Under the pieces are notes generated by a model that saw nothing but the letters and a program-made list of their open reading frames with translations, had not been told where the DNA came from and did not search any database. Made by a program: the position numbers and the translations under genes. This document shows positions 48,101-59,900 of a DNA stretch of 64,000 bases, in pieces. Position 1 is the stretch's first letter; each line of letters begins with the position of its first letter. This stretch comes from Pomacea canaliculata (lineage: Eukaryota > Mollusca > Gastropoda > Architaenioglossa > Ampullariidae), in NCBI RefSeq assembly GCF_003073045.1, contig NC_037603.1:17614192-17678191 (forward strand). The letters are read 5' to 3'.

Positions 48101-51100
48101 AGTGTTCCACCAACTGTGACCTCTATTATTTTACATTAATGAGTATTTTACATTGATTGGAAAGTCAAATTATCTTTGGTGTGTGTTTTGAGGTTGGGGG
48201 TTGCTGTTTCAGAAACTGTGCAGTACGTGGCAGTGCCACTTCAACAGTCTCCAAATAAGATGTCACCACAACTTCTGCCTAAATCTATCAGTTCTCAGCA
48301 GGTAAGGTGTTGTGGTCACAGACTGCCTTGTATACACATTTCTTCCATTCATCATGTTGTTTTCCCTATGCCTTCAAAGTTTTAAAGAGATTATTTACAG
48401 ATTGAATTTTCAAACAGTCATCATAAGAAATAATTATTGAACTTTTGTAGATTCCATTTCAAGAAATTTTTGTTACAGCTAGTAGTTGCATGTTTGGAAT
48501 GAATAATTCCATTATTCATGTCTTCTTTACCTTCAGCAAATAATTAAAAAAGAAGTCATGTTTTGAGGGAAAAACTTTCATCTTCAAAATCTTTTTTGAT
48601 AAAATTGAAAAAGAAAGAGGTACTTGTCTGCAACATAATGGCAAAAAACCTAAGAAATCATGCTGTACTCATTCATGTGTTTTTTTGTTTCGCAAATAAT
48701 TTGAAACCTTTTCTTTTTTTTTTAATTTGATTACAAGAACTTGAATTTTTCATTATTTGCAGGCACTATTAAACTGTAAAATAACAGGAAATTGAAAAAT
48801 AGTGTTTTAGTATTTATAGCTGGTGAAACTTCTAAATAGTGAAAACTAAAGGTGTGAGCCATAAAAATGTTAAAGAATTAACATGTATGTTTTCTCTCAG
48901 ATGATGGCATCACCCAACCCTCGTCAGACAGTTGTACATGTGGAAACATCACCTTGGTCTGTACGCAAGCGTGCATCTGACATCGCCTTTGACTCGGATT
49001 ATTCAGAAGGGTAATCAGAGTTGTTATGTTCATTGTTATTTTAGATGTCAGAAAGGTGAATCTAAACACTAAAGATTTATTTTAAACTTTTAAGGGCAGC
49101 ATCATTGAGAATACAGCACAATCCTGGCACTGAGAAAGCATATGTGAATGCAACATTAGTCTAGAAACAGTAGTCGAAATGTTGTAACTCAGTTTAAAAA
49201 AAAGAAATGGTCTTGTCGGTAGCCACCAAGTATATGATTAGACGTCTACCTCACTTTTTCTGAATCAATCATTACTCTTCCCGGTTGGTCAGGAAACTTG
49301 GAGTAATTTTTCATTGTCTTTTCAGACTCATGTTAACTGTCTTTGCAGGTCCATTTTTCTGTATAGGATCAACTGCATTAGACATCTTTCTACTGCTTCC
49401 ACCAAGCAGCTTATGTTGGCGTTTGTATTGTCTATATTTGACTATCTCTGTTGATCTCCCTGGCTGCCTCCTCAGCAAGCTTCAGAGAGCTCAGAGCAAT
49501 GCTGCTCGCATTGTTTTCTGCAAGTGTAAGACTGATCATGTCACACCACTTCTATTAACCTGCACTGGCTGCCAGTTCAGGCTTGCATCAAATTCAAGAT
49601 CACCTTACTTTGCAATCGTTGTTTTTTTTTTTTTTTCACGGTCTTGCCTCAGTCTATCTGAGTTTATGGCACCCTACAGCCTGGCAGATTTGCTCTGCCC
49701 ATGTCGGTTTTCTTGCTGTCCCACATATTAGACCAGGGGTGTCTACGGCCCATGGGCCACATCCAACCCACTCATTTTAACAAGTTAGTTTCAGTTTCAG
49801 TAACAGACTTTTTTTTAACATGGTGGGGTTGTTAGCCCTATCACATCCCACTTTACCTTTAGGTGAAGTGTCCACCTTAGTCGCCTCTTACAACATGCCT
49901 CGCTGGATGGCAGGGACCCTATTCTTACGATGCTTGCTAGGCAAGCATACCGAGGTCCCACAGGGGCATTTTAACAAGACACACCATAATTTCGTTTTTA
50001 ACTTCATGATTCTGGCATGCATAATTTTAGATCACAGCCCTCTGGCGACAAAAGGTTGAGCTTAAGGTATTAGATGTTAGAGGTTCGGCCATCGTTCTCT
50101 TTTGCTGACACCGTTATTTGGAATGCACTGCCTCTATTTGTAAAGCGGAGATGCTGCAGCCTTTGAGTCTAAAATCCATCTCTTTTGGAAACACCTATGT
50201 AATTGATTCACCCTGTTACTTTCGTCACCTTCTCCTTCCTGTGTTCTTTTATGTTCCTGGCAATGTTCTCTATGTATGTATGTTTGTATGATAGCCTGAT
50301 TGTGTTGCTTTTCTCTGTCATACTGCATCACTACCTAGTACCCTTTACATCAAGCGTGTAAACATTTTGTGGAAGTAGACTCGAGAAAGAATTTGCATTA
50401 GTGTCTGCTGAAATGCATATGAGGACACTAAAACTTGGTATGCTGAGCACAAATGATTGACTGAAATCAACTGTAGTGTAAAAAGTAACACAAAGAGCAG
50501 GATATCACATTCTGTTCTGTAAGCCTTGCACTTTGATAATTGCCTTCTTGAGAAATGTTATGCTCACACTATATGAAATCCAGTTCTTTTGGTTTTTAGT
50601 AACTATCATAAGATTTGGGTTTTCTGTTGTCACCATTCTTCAGATTTGGCATTTCTGATTGTGTGCACTTGTATTTCATTGGACAAATGAATGAGAATGC
50701 TGTAGGTAAATGGGAAATAAAAAAGTCTTTTTTTTTTTTTTTTATCTTTGTGTTTCTCTCTATGTAAATTTTTTTTTTTTTATGGAAATGGTGCTTTAAT
50801 TTCAGGTACAAAAATATATTTTGAGAATTGTTAAAAAATAATTTTAGGTTCTTATTTTCTTTAGGAAGCGAGGTAAAAAGGGAGACAAAGGAGGGAAAGG
50901 TCTGCGCCACTTTTCTATGAAAGTATGCGAGAAGGTTCAGCGGAAAGGTGTCACATCTTATAATGAAGTGGCAGATGAACTTGTAGCAGAGTTTAGTGAC
51001 CCAAGGAATATGTCTCCGTCGGATCAAGCTTTGGTAAGATTTTTAATGATAATAAAATCGTGTTTTGTGTAGTGCATAATTACACTCGCAAGGAGCATGC

Positions 51101-54085
51101 TTGAGACAAGAACAAGACATGGACGACAGACGAAGGAACAGAGGGATGAATAACAGTAGTGACTAATAAAAGACAAATATAGAAAACAAGAATCAGATAA
51201 CAAGAACTAATTTTTAGAAGTAGCAATAAACGGAAGGTGAGTGGGGGTTGAAAAAAAGAGTGGCATTATGTGGACTGTTGTTAGGAGTACTGCTCATGGA
51301 AAAGGTGTGTCTTCAGTTCACATTACATGATTCAGTGGTGGATAGGTGAAGGATATGAAAGGGGAGAGTTTCATTGTTTTTGCTGCACAGTAACTAAATT
51401 GAGCAGTTCAGAAAAATAATTAGGGCAAGTGCCATTAAAGATATTAAACACTAAAATTGTTGTGTTTTCTCATTCAGGCATATGACCAGAAAAATATTAG
51501 AAGGAGAGTGTACGATGCATTGAACGTACTTATGGCGATGAACATCATCTCTAAGGAAAAGAAGGAGATCCGCTGGATTGGTCTACCTACTAACTCAGCT
51601 CAGGAATGTCATAATTTAGAAATGGAGAAACAGAGGCGAACTGATCGCATCAAGCATAAGACACAACAATTGCAAGAACTTATACTCCAGGTGACTGATC
51701 ATTTTATATATATTTATAAATAAGGAAACCAGAGGCCATACCAGGGAAAACTTGAAGATTGATATAGTTTGAAAAGTGATTTCCAATCCCTGAAAAATTT
51801 GGCATTTAAAGAAATTAATTTAAAAATTGTGGAAAGGTGTGTTGCTTTTTTTTTTTTTAATAAGGCCTGAAAAAAAAATTGTTTTACATAATACTGAAAA
51901 TTTTTCAGCAAGCATTAAAAACAAATCCCCCTTTTAATGTGAAAAGTATTTCATTCCAATCATTTCTGTAGAAAGTTCTCTTTGAAGCTTCCTCCATCAG
52001 ATTAGGAAATCCCAACTTAAGAGAACACAGACACAACTGCTGCCCTTCTCAACAGGTTTTCATAAGAATAATTTACACTCTTCTTACAAGTCTGGTCAGG
52101 ACTTCACTACACAACACTGAGGAAAACTGCCAGGTTCCCCATTCTGGTCAAGGACCAAAACAGCAGCAAAATTCTTTTGGCTTCAGCCCTAGTCTTCACA
52201 ATTTATCCTAGTGGATATGATCGAAATAAATAGCAGGTTTGAAACAGATTATTCCTTGACAAAAATCCCCAAAAAAGAATATGCAAATGCTGCCTTAACA
52301 GATAATGCTCATACTCCAACAGCTTTTTTCCTTTCCCAATCTTTCAGCTGACCGTTCTCTTCCAAATCAATTGCAGAGCATCATTCTCCCTTTTATATTA
52401 CAAACTCAACTTTCATCTGAAGATTGGTCGCTGCCCAACCATCTGCAGCAAGTATCTGGGGACCATTTACTGTTAAGAGAATCAGATGTCTTCTTATCAA
52501 TGAGGTTTGCTAGAAGACATAGAAAAGAACTTTTCAAATTGATAATTGGTAAAATAACTCATGAAATCTTTTTATTTTGAAAATATTTTTTTCTGTTGCA
52601 GCAAATTGCATTTAAGAATTTAGTTCAGAGAAATCGAGAACATGAAAAGCTGAATGGCCGACCTCCTCCCAACTCAGCTATACAGTTGCCATACATCATT
52701 GTGAACACCAGCAAAAAGACAGTCATTGACTGCAGTATCTCAAATGACAAGTGAGTGGGCACCTCTATCCAAATATGCTTCTCACATTTGAGGCAAAGTG
52801 CATCATATTCGTGGGTGGGGGAGAGCATAGAACTATTATTTGATGCTGCCTTTAACTGTAGGATGCAGTATTGATCTATTATTTGATGGTACCCTTAACA
52901 ATGGGAGGAAGTATTACAATTTTTCATAACTTCCCAGAAAAAAGCCATCAGAGAAGTAAATCCTTCCATTGACCAGCACCACTGCTGATAAAGAATGCAG
53001 CTTATTGCTCATGTAGAGTGGGCATTTGGACCTCATTATAACTTGTAGTGAGACTTTCATCTCTTCCTCCCTCTTTATGCTGCCATTTTACAGGTATCTG
53101 TGTCAGTGTTTTGAGTTTTGCATTGTCATTTTTCTTCTCTTTTGGTTATGACAGGTATGAGTACTTGTTCAAGTTTGATAGCACATTTGAAATCCATGAT
53201 GACATTGAAGTGTTGAAAAGAATGGGGATGGCACTAGGGCTGGAGCGTGGAACCTGCACTCCTGAGAACCTTGCCAAGGCTGTCAAAATGGTGCCAAAAG
53301 TTTTAGAACCCTATGTTCAAGGTAAGTTTTTGTTGTCAAGGGCAGGAGCTACAACTGTCGCTATGCACTAGCAAAGCACATAGGATAGAAGATGGAATCA
53401 ACCAACCTCCTAGGTTGATAGTGCATGTCACCAATACATCTTGGGCACAATGTTCTTTCTCTGGATGTGCGTGTCTTTCGGTTTGTATTACAGGGAAATG
53501 GGGTGTGTGTGTGCAGATATGTGTGTGCGCTTGCATACAAACTTTTTTTGGGGGGGCACCTTGTAAAGTAGGCTTTAAATTTAATGGTATCCTGTTGTGT
53601 GTGTCAACAGATATGGCCTCTGGTGTAAATTCTCTGGCATTCAACACTAGTGGAATACGCCCTATTGACCCTACAGCTGTTGCTGCTCACCATGCTCAGT
53701 GGGTGAAACAAACTATCCATTAAAACTTTGTCATCGCAAGATTTTCATTTTAAGACAACTGAACTTTTTTTCTGTAATAGAAAAATCACCTTTCTATATT
53801 GACTTGTAGATATGTTCATGAGCAGCACATTCTTCTGATGACTACTATGTCTTTGTTCATTTTCTCCTTAGGTATAGCCAGACAGCTTCCAGTCAGCCCT
53901 ACCTCACATACAGTGAATCGGGAGATTGTGAAATATTAACAGCCTCCCTGCAGGGCTTGTCACGCCAGTCCAGCTCAGGCTCTTATGACCAGAACTCTCG
54001 TGCTGCCACTGATACACCCTCCAACTTTTCTGATGATGATGATGACAGCGAGTCTGATCCATCCAGCCCTGTAGACTTGGGATAG
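42190..54085 (+). CDS. TFDP1: Transcription factor Dp (E2F dimerisation partner, DP1/DP2 type)
   Basis: Exons 42190-42235, 44055-44182, 47702-47765, 48213-48301, 48901-49010, 50865-51033, 51478-51690, 52602-52750, 53155-53321, 53611-53698, 53872-54085. Phases agree throughout; 1437 nt, 478 aa (human DP1 is 410 aa). Residues ~156-235 are the winged-helix DNA-binding domain: [31 protein letters not shown], and the DNA-contacting [11 protein letters not shown] at 210-220. Residues ~240-378 form the coiled coil and marked box used to pair with E2F ([46 protein letters not shown]). The tail is Ser-rich then acidic (residues 461-470). The protein heterodimerises with E2F in the nucleus and controls G1/S genes. 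The symbol is for the family; an invertebrate single copy is equally related to TFDP2. The last intron needs an A|GTGGGT donor at 53698; reading through gives a shorter protein. Confidence 0.94.
44262..44350 (+). repeat. Dispersed (AAT)n-type repeat in TFDP intron 2
   Basis: AATAATATAGTAATAAGG, then ATATAGCACTTTTTTC and CTCAAAGTGCTTTGCATACAC. It has the hairpin-like block pair of the family. Confidence 0.5.
44495..44511. repeat. GT microsatellite
   Basis: A short run of GT dinucleotides in TFDP intron 2. Confidence 0.8.
44512..46987. other. TFDP intron 2 body, no other gene recognised
   Basis: Long intron sequence without a recognisable exon, transposon protein or RNA gene on either strand. 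Confidence 0.4.
46988..47039. repeat. Near-perfect 26-bp tandem duplication
   Basis: GTATAATACTGCATCAG and the following TTCTGATC are repeated at once with a single T/C difference. It lies in TFDP intron 2. Confidence 0.85.
49734..50035 (+). mobile_element. hAT-like fragment inserted in the LINE
   Basis: CAGGGGTGTC at 49734-49743 matches the first ten bases of the hAT ends at 34584, followed by TACGGCCCATGGGCCACAT, a layout common for hAT-derived MITEs. It breaks the LINE coding region. The right end is not clear, so the end given is approximate. Confidence 0.5.
49785..49966 (-). mobile_element. SINE-like insertion with a perfect 12-bp target duplication
   Basis: The 182-bp insert is flanked by identical CATTTTAACAAG copies at 49773-49784 and 49967-49978. 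On the minus strand it starts CCCCTGTGGGACCTCGG and ends with an A8 run followed by GTCTGTTACTGAAACTGAAACT. An A-rich tail plus a long target duplication are marks of target-primed retrotransposition. I see no convincing Pol III A and B boxes, so it may be a truncated copy. It lies inside the hAT-like fragment. The perfect duplication suggests a young insertion. Confidence 0.7.
51043..51440 (+). repeat. Dispersed repeat, diverged copy in TFDP intron 6
   Basis: It starts AATGATAATAAAATCG and contains GTGCATAATTACACTCGC, then AAAGGTGTGTCTTCAGTTCAC. These follow the same order as the blocks in the long copies at 24605 and 26445, though divergence is high. Confidence 0.35.
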
Positions 54086-55280
54086 AGAAACAAAACAAAA
54101 AAAAAAAGATGCTTGTTGAGATAAAAACGATTGCTTGCAGTATCAGAAATATGAGTGAGAGAATGAGTGAGACAGCATGAACTGCCAAAGTTTGTTTGGG
54201 CCTTTGTAGAGGTTCCCCACTCCCCAACCCCCCCCTTTTTTTTTTTTTAAGGTTTCTTGAACGTAGGATTTTAAATGCTGAAAGATGAAAGTGTAAGTTT
54301 CATTGCGACCTAAGGGTACCTGTGTAACACTGTTAAGTTGGCATCAAAACCTTTTGTTCCCCACATGCCAGGCACTTTTTTAACTTACCTGTTTAAGCGC
54401 ATTAGCAGCCTGCATATGTGATGGTAAGCTCATAAAGTCTTTTCAATTTTCAATTCCATTTTTGTATTTTTTCTTTTTTTCTTTCTTTCTTTCTTTTTTT
54501 TTTTAATGCAAGGAGTGGGAGGAAGAGTTAGGTCTCAGAAAGAATAGAATCCATCTCCTGCATTTGCACAAGCTTGTTTGCCACACAAAACACATTGCTA
54601 GTTGGACAAATGCTCTAAGCATAATTGTTTAATAACTTGTAGTCATTTTTCTGATTAGTTTCAATTGCAGTTTTTATGGACTGACATGGAAAAATGTCTG
54701 TTTGCAGTTTTTCAGAAAATGTTGCCGTTAAACATCATTCCATGTAAGTTTTTCCCCAAAAGTAAGGAATCTCAGCACATTTTTTGTAACAAGCTGCTGA
54801 CAGTGCAAAGGTCTAATAATTTATAAGGGAGGTTTTATACTAGACTGAAATTGGCCTTATTCTAGCCTTTACTGTCCTCTCTCAACTTCTCAGTGAAAAT
54901 ATTTTAATTGTGGCAGTCCATTTGGAACAAATTTTTGTGTGTGTTAGATAAGACAACAGCTGAAAAGGCTGTGCATCTGTTTAGATTTGCATGTACAGCA
55001 AAACCTCTTTTTCAAGATCATCCATATTGTGACTTCCTCTTAGAAATGATCCAAACTATTTTCATGGGTGTGTTTCATTATATAACCATCATCTCTATTA
55101 TGACTGCTTCCCCAGTGGGGCTCAGACCAATAGTTTGTACTCTGCTACAATTTTTGTTTCTTCGCAGAAGTCATACATTAGAAAAATAAAGTACATTTAC
55201 CCTATATTACAACTTAATGCAGAAATAATTTAAAATAAATTAAGTGCATTTTGAAGGAACTGCTTATTCATTGGGTTACT
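54086..55280 (+). other. TFDP 3' UTR, proximal part
   Basis: Non-coding sequence after the TFDP stop codon, with poly(T) and CTTT-type tracts and a canonical AATAAA at 55185-55190. Confidence 0.5.
55185..55190 (+). terminator. Poly(A) signal, candidate for TFDP
   Basis: AATAAA 1.1 kb downstream of the TFDP stop codon; the first canonical plus-strand hexamer after the stop. Confidence 0.45.
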
Positions 55281-55527
55281 GGTCATTTTGAGTCCAAACT
55301 ATACTGCCCCAGCCAACCACTTCAAGAACTGACCTTGCTATAACCATGATGCCCTATGTAAGATCGCACCGTCCCAACACCTAAAGTTAAATCAACCCCT
55401 AAGCAAAGACGCCTGTTTGATGATGTAAACCAAACACATGCATGGAATAATTTAGTGTGAACTAAAAGTTCATTAGACATAGGTGGGAGGTTGATATGGG
55501 TGGTGCTGGCTTTGGTTCAAAATGACC
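55281..55527. mobile_element. Short MITE-like element
   Basis: GGTCATTTTGA at 55281-55291 and TCAAAATGACC at 55517-55527 are perfect inverted repeats. Similarity continues a little inward (CCAAA...CCAGCCAACCAC against the complement of GGTGGTGCTGGCTTTGG). The ~247 bp between have no coding potential. No clean target duplication was found. Confidence 0.5.
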
Positions 55528-56750
55528 GACACCTTTCCCCCTACCTCCCTGTTAATTGTTTTTAACAGCATGCATCAGTTGTGCTTCATTAACTTTTTTT
55601 TTTTTTTCGGCAGGTCACAAGTCCTGTGACTGCTCTGTTGATGTCTTTTTTGTTGCAAAAATCATGTTTAACAAAATTTTATATATAGTGCACATTAAGA
55701 GACCATCTCAAGTTACCACATGTTGATGGGTTGCTCTTATCTGGAGTCATTCAAGCATAACAGTGGGAGAATAAATGCGTAAAAGCAAAAGTGGAAATGA
55801 CAACAAAAAAAATAAGAACTATATGGTTGTAAGAGCTTTAATTTCAGCATCAAATAAATGAATTAAGAATTTATAGGGGAAATGAAAGCAACCTGGCTGA
55901 TTTTCTTACGAAGACCTCTCTCGGTTTCAATGTGATTTTGTTGGATTTTAGCAAGTCTTAATAGGGAGGACCGGAATTTTTGCCTTTATAGTAAAGTCTG
56001 TTTTTAAAGCATTAAAATATTTGAGCAGTTTGGTCCATATACACCACTCTTTCTTTCCTTTTTTTTTTCCACTATCATTCTTGACTTCCTCAACACCTTT
56101 CTAACATCTCTTCAGTAGGAGTTCACTTGCTTAGCGAAGGAATTGACATTTGACAAGTTATGAGGTTTCTGCTGCATTGGTGTGCTTTGACTGCATTTAT
56201 GAAGTATGATTATCATACTTGCTAGTAATCTAGACATTTCAGCAGTGATTTTGCTTTGTAGAAATATCATGTGATGCTGTACCTATCTAGGGTGAGTTAG
56301 AATGTTTTTAATTGCTCTGTTTTGAGTGATCAGGCAAATAGAAAATGATTGTGCTGTTGCACTAGGTACTTTGCTTATTAAATAAAAATGACTTAGTTGA
56401 TTAGTTGACATTTTGGCAAAAGTGTTTGGAGCACTATGCTTCAAATTGCTTTTGTGCTTCTACAGATCGTTTCTCTCCCAGCCCCCCTTTTTTCATTTTT
56501 GAGTTGCAAGTTCAAGCTATTGCTGAAAGGAAGAATGTAGAAGAAAGTAGATTTTTGACATGTAAATAGTGTGATATAAAATTAAAAATACTTCTTTTTT
56601 CTCTTTCTATATGATGTACACTGTCAGAAAGGGACTACTTCTAGATATTTTATAATTTTTGTTGTACACTTAGATTCAAAGTGAAAGTGTGTAGGAGAAT
56701 TGTGAAAGCATGTAAGAGAAAATTTGGGCTGTGCATGTACAGTCACCTAA

Positions 56751-56756
56751 AATAAA
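56751..56756 (+). terminator. Second candidate poly(A) signal for TFDP
   Basis: AATAAA in CACCTAAAATAAAGGATGG, followed by TGTGC and TTTGTTCTC stretches. Use would give a ~2.7-kb 3' UTR. Confidence 0.35.
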
Positions 56757-56877
56757 GGATGGCAGTGTGCATAAAGCAATAGTGACTGCTATTTGTTCTC
56801 ATTGTGTTACATGTTGTAGCATATAAATTTAATCACTGCTGACTGCCATATCAGCACTGAAAGATGAAAATGTTTAG

Positions 56878-56932
56878 CTTTCTTTTCTTTTTTCTTTTTC
56901 TTTTTCTTTTTTTTTTTTTTTTTTTTTTTTGA
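56878..56932. repeat. CTTT-type polypyrimidine and poly(T) tract
   Basis: TTTTC repeats run into an uninterrupted T run of more than 20 bases. Confidence 0.85.
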
Positions 56933-59900
56933 GGTTGTCTTTCATCTGATTTAATTTTCAGAAAGCCAGTTGGTTTTAAGTTACATCTATTTTCATATCA
57001 AGTGGAAGTTTTGATATGCAAAGTGGTGGTTAAGGGTAAATGAGGACTGGCAGATGACATTGACAGTCGACACAAGAAGAAAGTGAAGAGTGTGATATAC
57101 TATACAGTCGCAAAGCCTACCACAACAGGTTGAAGGTAGCATCCTACCTCATGTTTACAAAATTCATTAAGACTGCAAGACTGGATTGCTAATCTGTCTG
57201 ATGAGAAAGCTGGAAAGTCATCTCACCATTTGAACAGACTAGTTTGGACAGCATATGAGTCAACTCCAATTTTAAGTAATGCAAAATACAGTTCTAGAAG
57301 CTTGTCACATATTTGGCGACTCCAGCTAGAGCATGCAGATATACGTGAGTTTGTCAAAAAAGGAAATTTATCATAATGAAGGTACCAATAAATGGGATAA
57401 AGATCAGCAAGTGGCTGGTTTAAGCTGTTTGCTGTCTTCGTGCTACTATATTTAGAAGGCTTCATTAAACTGCTTCAGAGCTGGATTGCATGAGTGTTTA
57501 TATCTCCTTTTCTCACACATAAAGTGCCTGTAGGCTTTAGTTAAGCTTGTGAAATGTATGGGCACCTTTTGCAGAAAAGATTATCCGAACACTGGTGGTA
57601 CTCAGGTGTGGCGTGCATTTCTTGAAGTGTATTTTGGTGGTGGTTCCATGGTGGTAACTATTGCAGAAGCAATACCTTTAGGGATAACATTTGTGCCATT
57701 CCTTAGCCTGGTTGGTGGCTTCATTGTATTCTATTCTCCTTCCCAAACTACCCTTGCTGGAGTGTCCACTACATCTTATGAGTTTAACATCAGTGGTGTA
57801 GGATAAAACATACTGTCAAAGTTTAAATGATAATTGACTACACACTGTTATCTCTCAGGGTTCACAGAGTGCTCTTGGTTGCATCAATATTTGCCTGTGA
57901 ACTTCAGGCTTTTTGTGTTCCTTCTAGAAACAGGTTTTTTTGGTGTGTGTGTGTGAGTATGCGTGCATTTCTCTTTTTTAAACAACAACTTTGTTTTAAC
58001 ATTCATTCTTGTCAGTATCAAGATCAGATTTTGCAAATTTTTAATTGGACAAAACTTATTTTCATTCTAATAGCATCTTTTATTTTTCATTTCCAGCATA
58101 AATCTTTTGTCTTCTTTTAAGTATTTGTTAAATAACTTGTTCTCAAATCAGGCAAGGCATCATTTGTGTCAGTGTGAAAATGAGTTTAAAGTTATCTGAA
58201 TTACCACATTTTTTTCCCTGTGATTAATGATAGTTGTGCTGGATGTATTTTGAAGTTGGTCAAATACGATTCTTAGTCAGACAGTGGTTCAGAACATGAT
58301 GTTGAATTGGCTTATTTGCGTAAACATATGTATCGAGTGAGTTCTGCTTTGTAGGAAGTACAAGGTAAAGTTCTGGCTGCATCCAGATTTCTTTTTTTGG
58401 GGGGAAGGGGTGTTTAAGATCTTTAATCAATTTGCTTCTGCTGCAAAACATTTGGCTGTAGAGACGGGACTTTCACAATAGTTAGCCTCACTCGCATTTG
58501 GGATTCAATGCATCTAATAGTAAATCTATGCAGTTTATTTAAATATATAGAATTAGTATTTGTTATGTACATTTATATTTGGGTTATTTAAGCCTCTTGT
58601 ATTCAGTGGAGATCTTGGGGTATTCTGCAGACCTTTCCTAGTCATCTAACTTGACATTGGATGTTAGCTATGGAAGAAACAAGCCCTGCTGTGCACCATG
58701 TGAAAGAGAGGAAATACACCTGTATATTTGGAAAGGGTGCTTAAGAAGCTAAGAGAATATTTTGCATCATATTTTCCTGCAACTATTTTAGTTAAGTGCA
58801 TTGTTTTGAAGGAAGCTTTGGCTACTCTGTGATAGCCATGGTGATATCTTGCTCTTAGTGTTTTATTGTGAAGGCTGTGGGGTAAAGATTTCAATCTGTG
58901 TAGCCTAAGATTTCTAAAGCTTTATCACCACCACTGATTCTGCTCAGCATTTTGTTCGCAGTCTATCAACTTGTTCATTTAAAAACAAAGAAGAGCACTA
59001 CCTCCCAGTCTTGTTGAGCCAGTCTTTTTGTCTGAGCTGCATGATGTGCATGAGCTGCATAAACAGTTTTGTTCCTTAAAGTGATGAGTCAACTGGCCAG
59101 TGGGCAATGATGAGTAGTGTTATAGAAGATAATGCTTGTACAAATCATATCATTTTCAGAAAAATGTTGGCATCTGCTGTCTGAAATAATCTGGAAGGTG
59201 GCTGATCCATCGTTGTTGGTGATCCTTGGTTAGTCTTTGTAGTTGACCATTTGTGGGACTCAAGGGCTGTGTTCTTCCTCTCAGTCAAGATATTTTGTCT
59301 TCTCCAAGGGCAGATGATGCGTATTTTAGTGTTCTGAATCTTTAATTATGCTGTTTCACCATTCGCCTGATTGGAGGAACTTTAGTTTGGGGTGGTGTAA
59401 CCTATCTATAGAATCTTAATGTGGATGGTCTGTTATGTGCCTGTTAGCTAGTCATCAATTCCAAGACAATCTTTTGTCAAGAATCCCCGATAAGTTGTTT
59501 GCAAATTATCACAGAATCTAACATGCCTACACCAAGTATGTTTGCCTTCAATCAGTAGATCTCTGTCAGTGGTGAGTAGTATGACAAGCATGATGCATAT
59601 AACTTCATTCTTGCTGCAGACAACGTGATGAATGATTGAGTTGGCTTGATATGCTTTCTGCCACACTGAAAATTTTTAGCATATGAAGTCATTGATATAT
59701 GTAATGAATAATCTTAGAAAAACCTTGAATAATAGTCTTGTCTTGGTATGTTATCATAACTGAATACAGATCCTTCAGGATATTTACTCGCAAGTTGCTG
59801 AAGTGACTGCTCCTTTCTTCAAGTGCTATCAGACATTTTGCTTGTACACATTGTCCTGCCATTTACTTACTGTAGGTCTTGTGGCACTGAGAGCATAAAA

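Larger units (their letters stand above)
49283..50215 (+). mobile_element. CR1-like LINE, C-terminal reverse transcriptase region, interrupted
   Basis: Plus-strand translation in changing frames gives [64 protein letters not shown], then a [13 protein letters not shown] block. The order matches the end of CR1/Jockey-type RT proteins (LGV-FD..., [39 protein letters not shown], LAPxYLSEL). After an insertion at 49734 the frame resumes near 50045 with pieces resembling the last segment (RLKVLDVRG...LKSISFGNT). Stops and frameshifts make it inactive. It sits in TFDP intron 5. Confidence 0.75.

Noticed and set aside
53336..53647. Minus-strand frame of 103 codons over TFDP exons 9-10 and their intron
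   Set aside because: It is the antisense shadow of the TFDP exon 10 region and its flanking intron.
57549..57806. Open frame with hydrophobic segments downstream of TFDP
   Set aside because: Possible membrane-like stretches, but no family match, no Kozak context of note and no adjoining exons.
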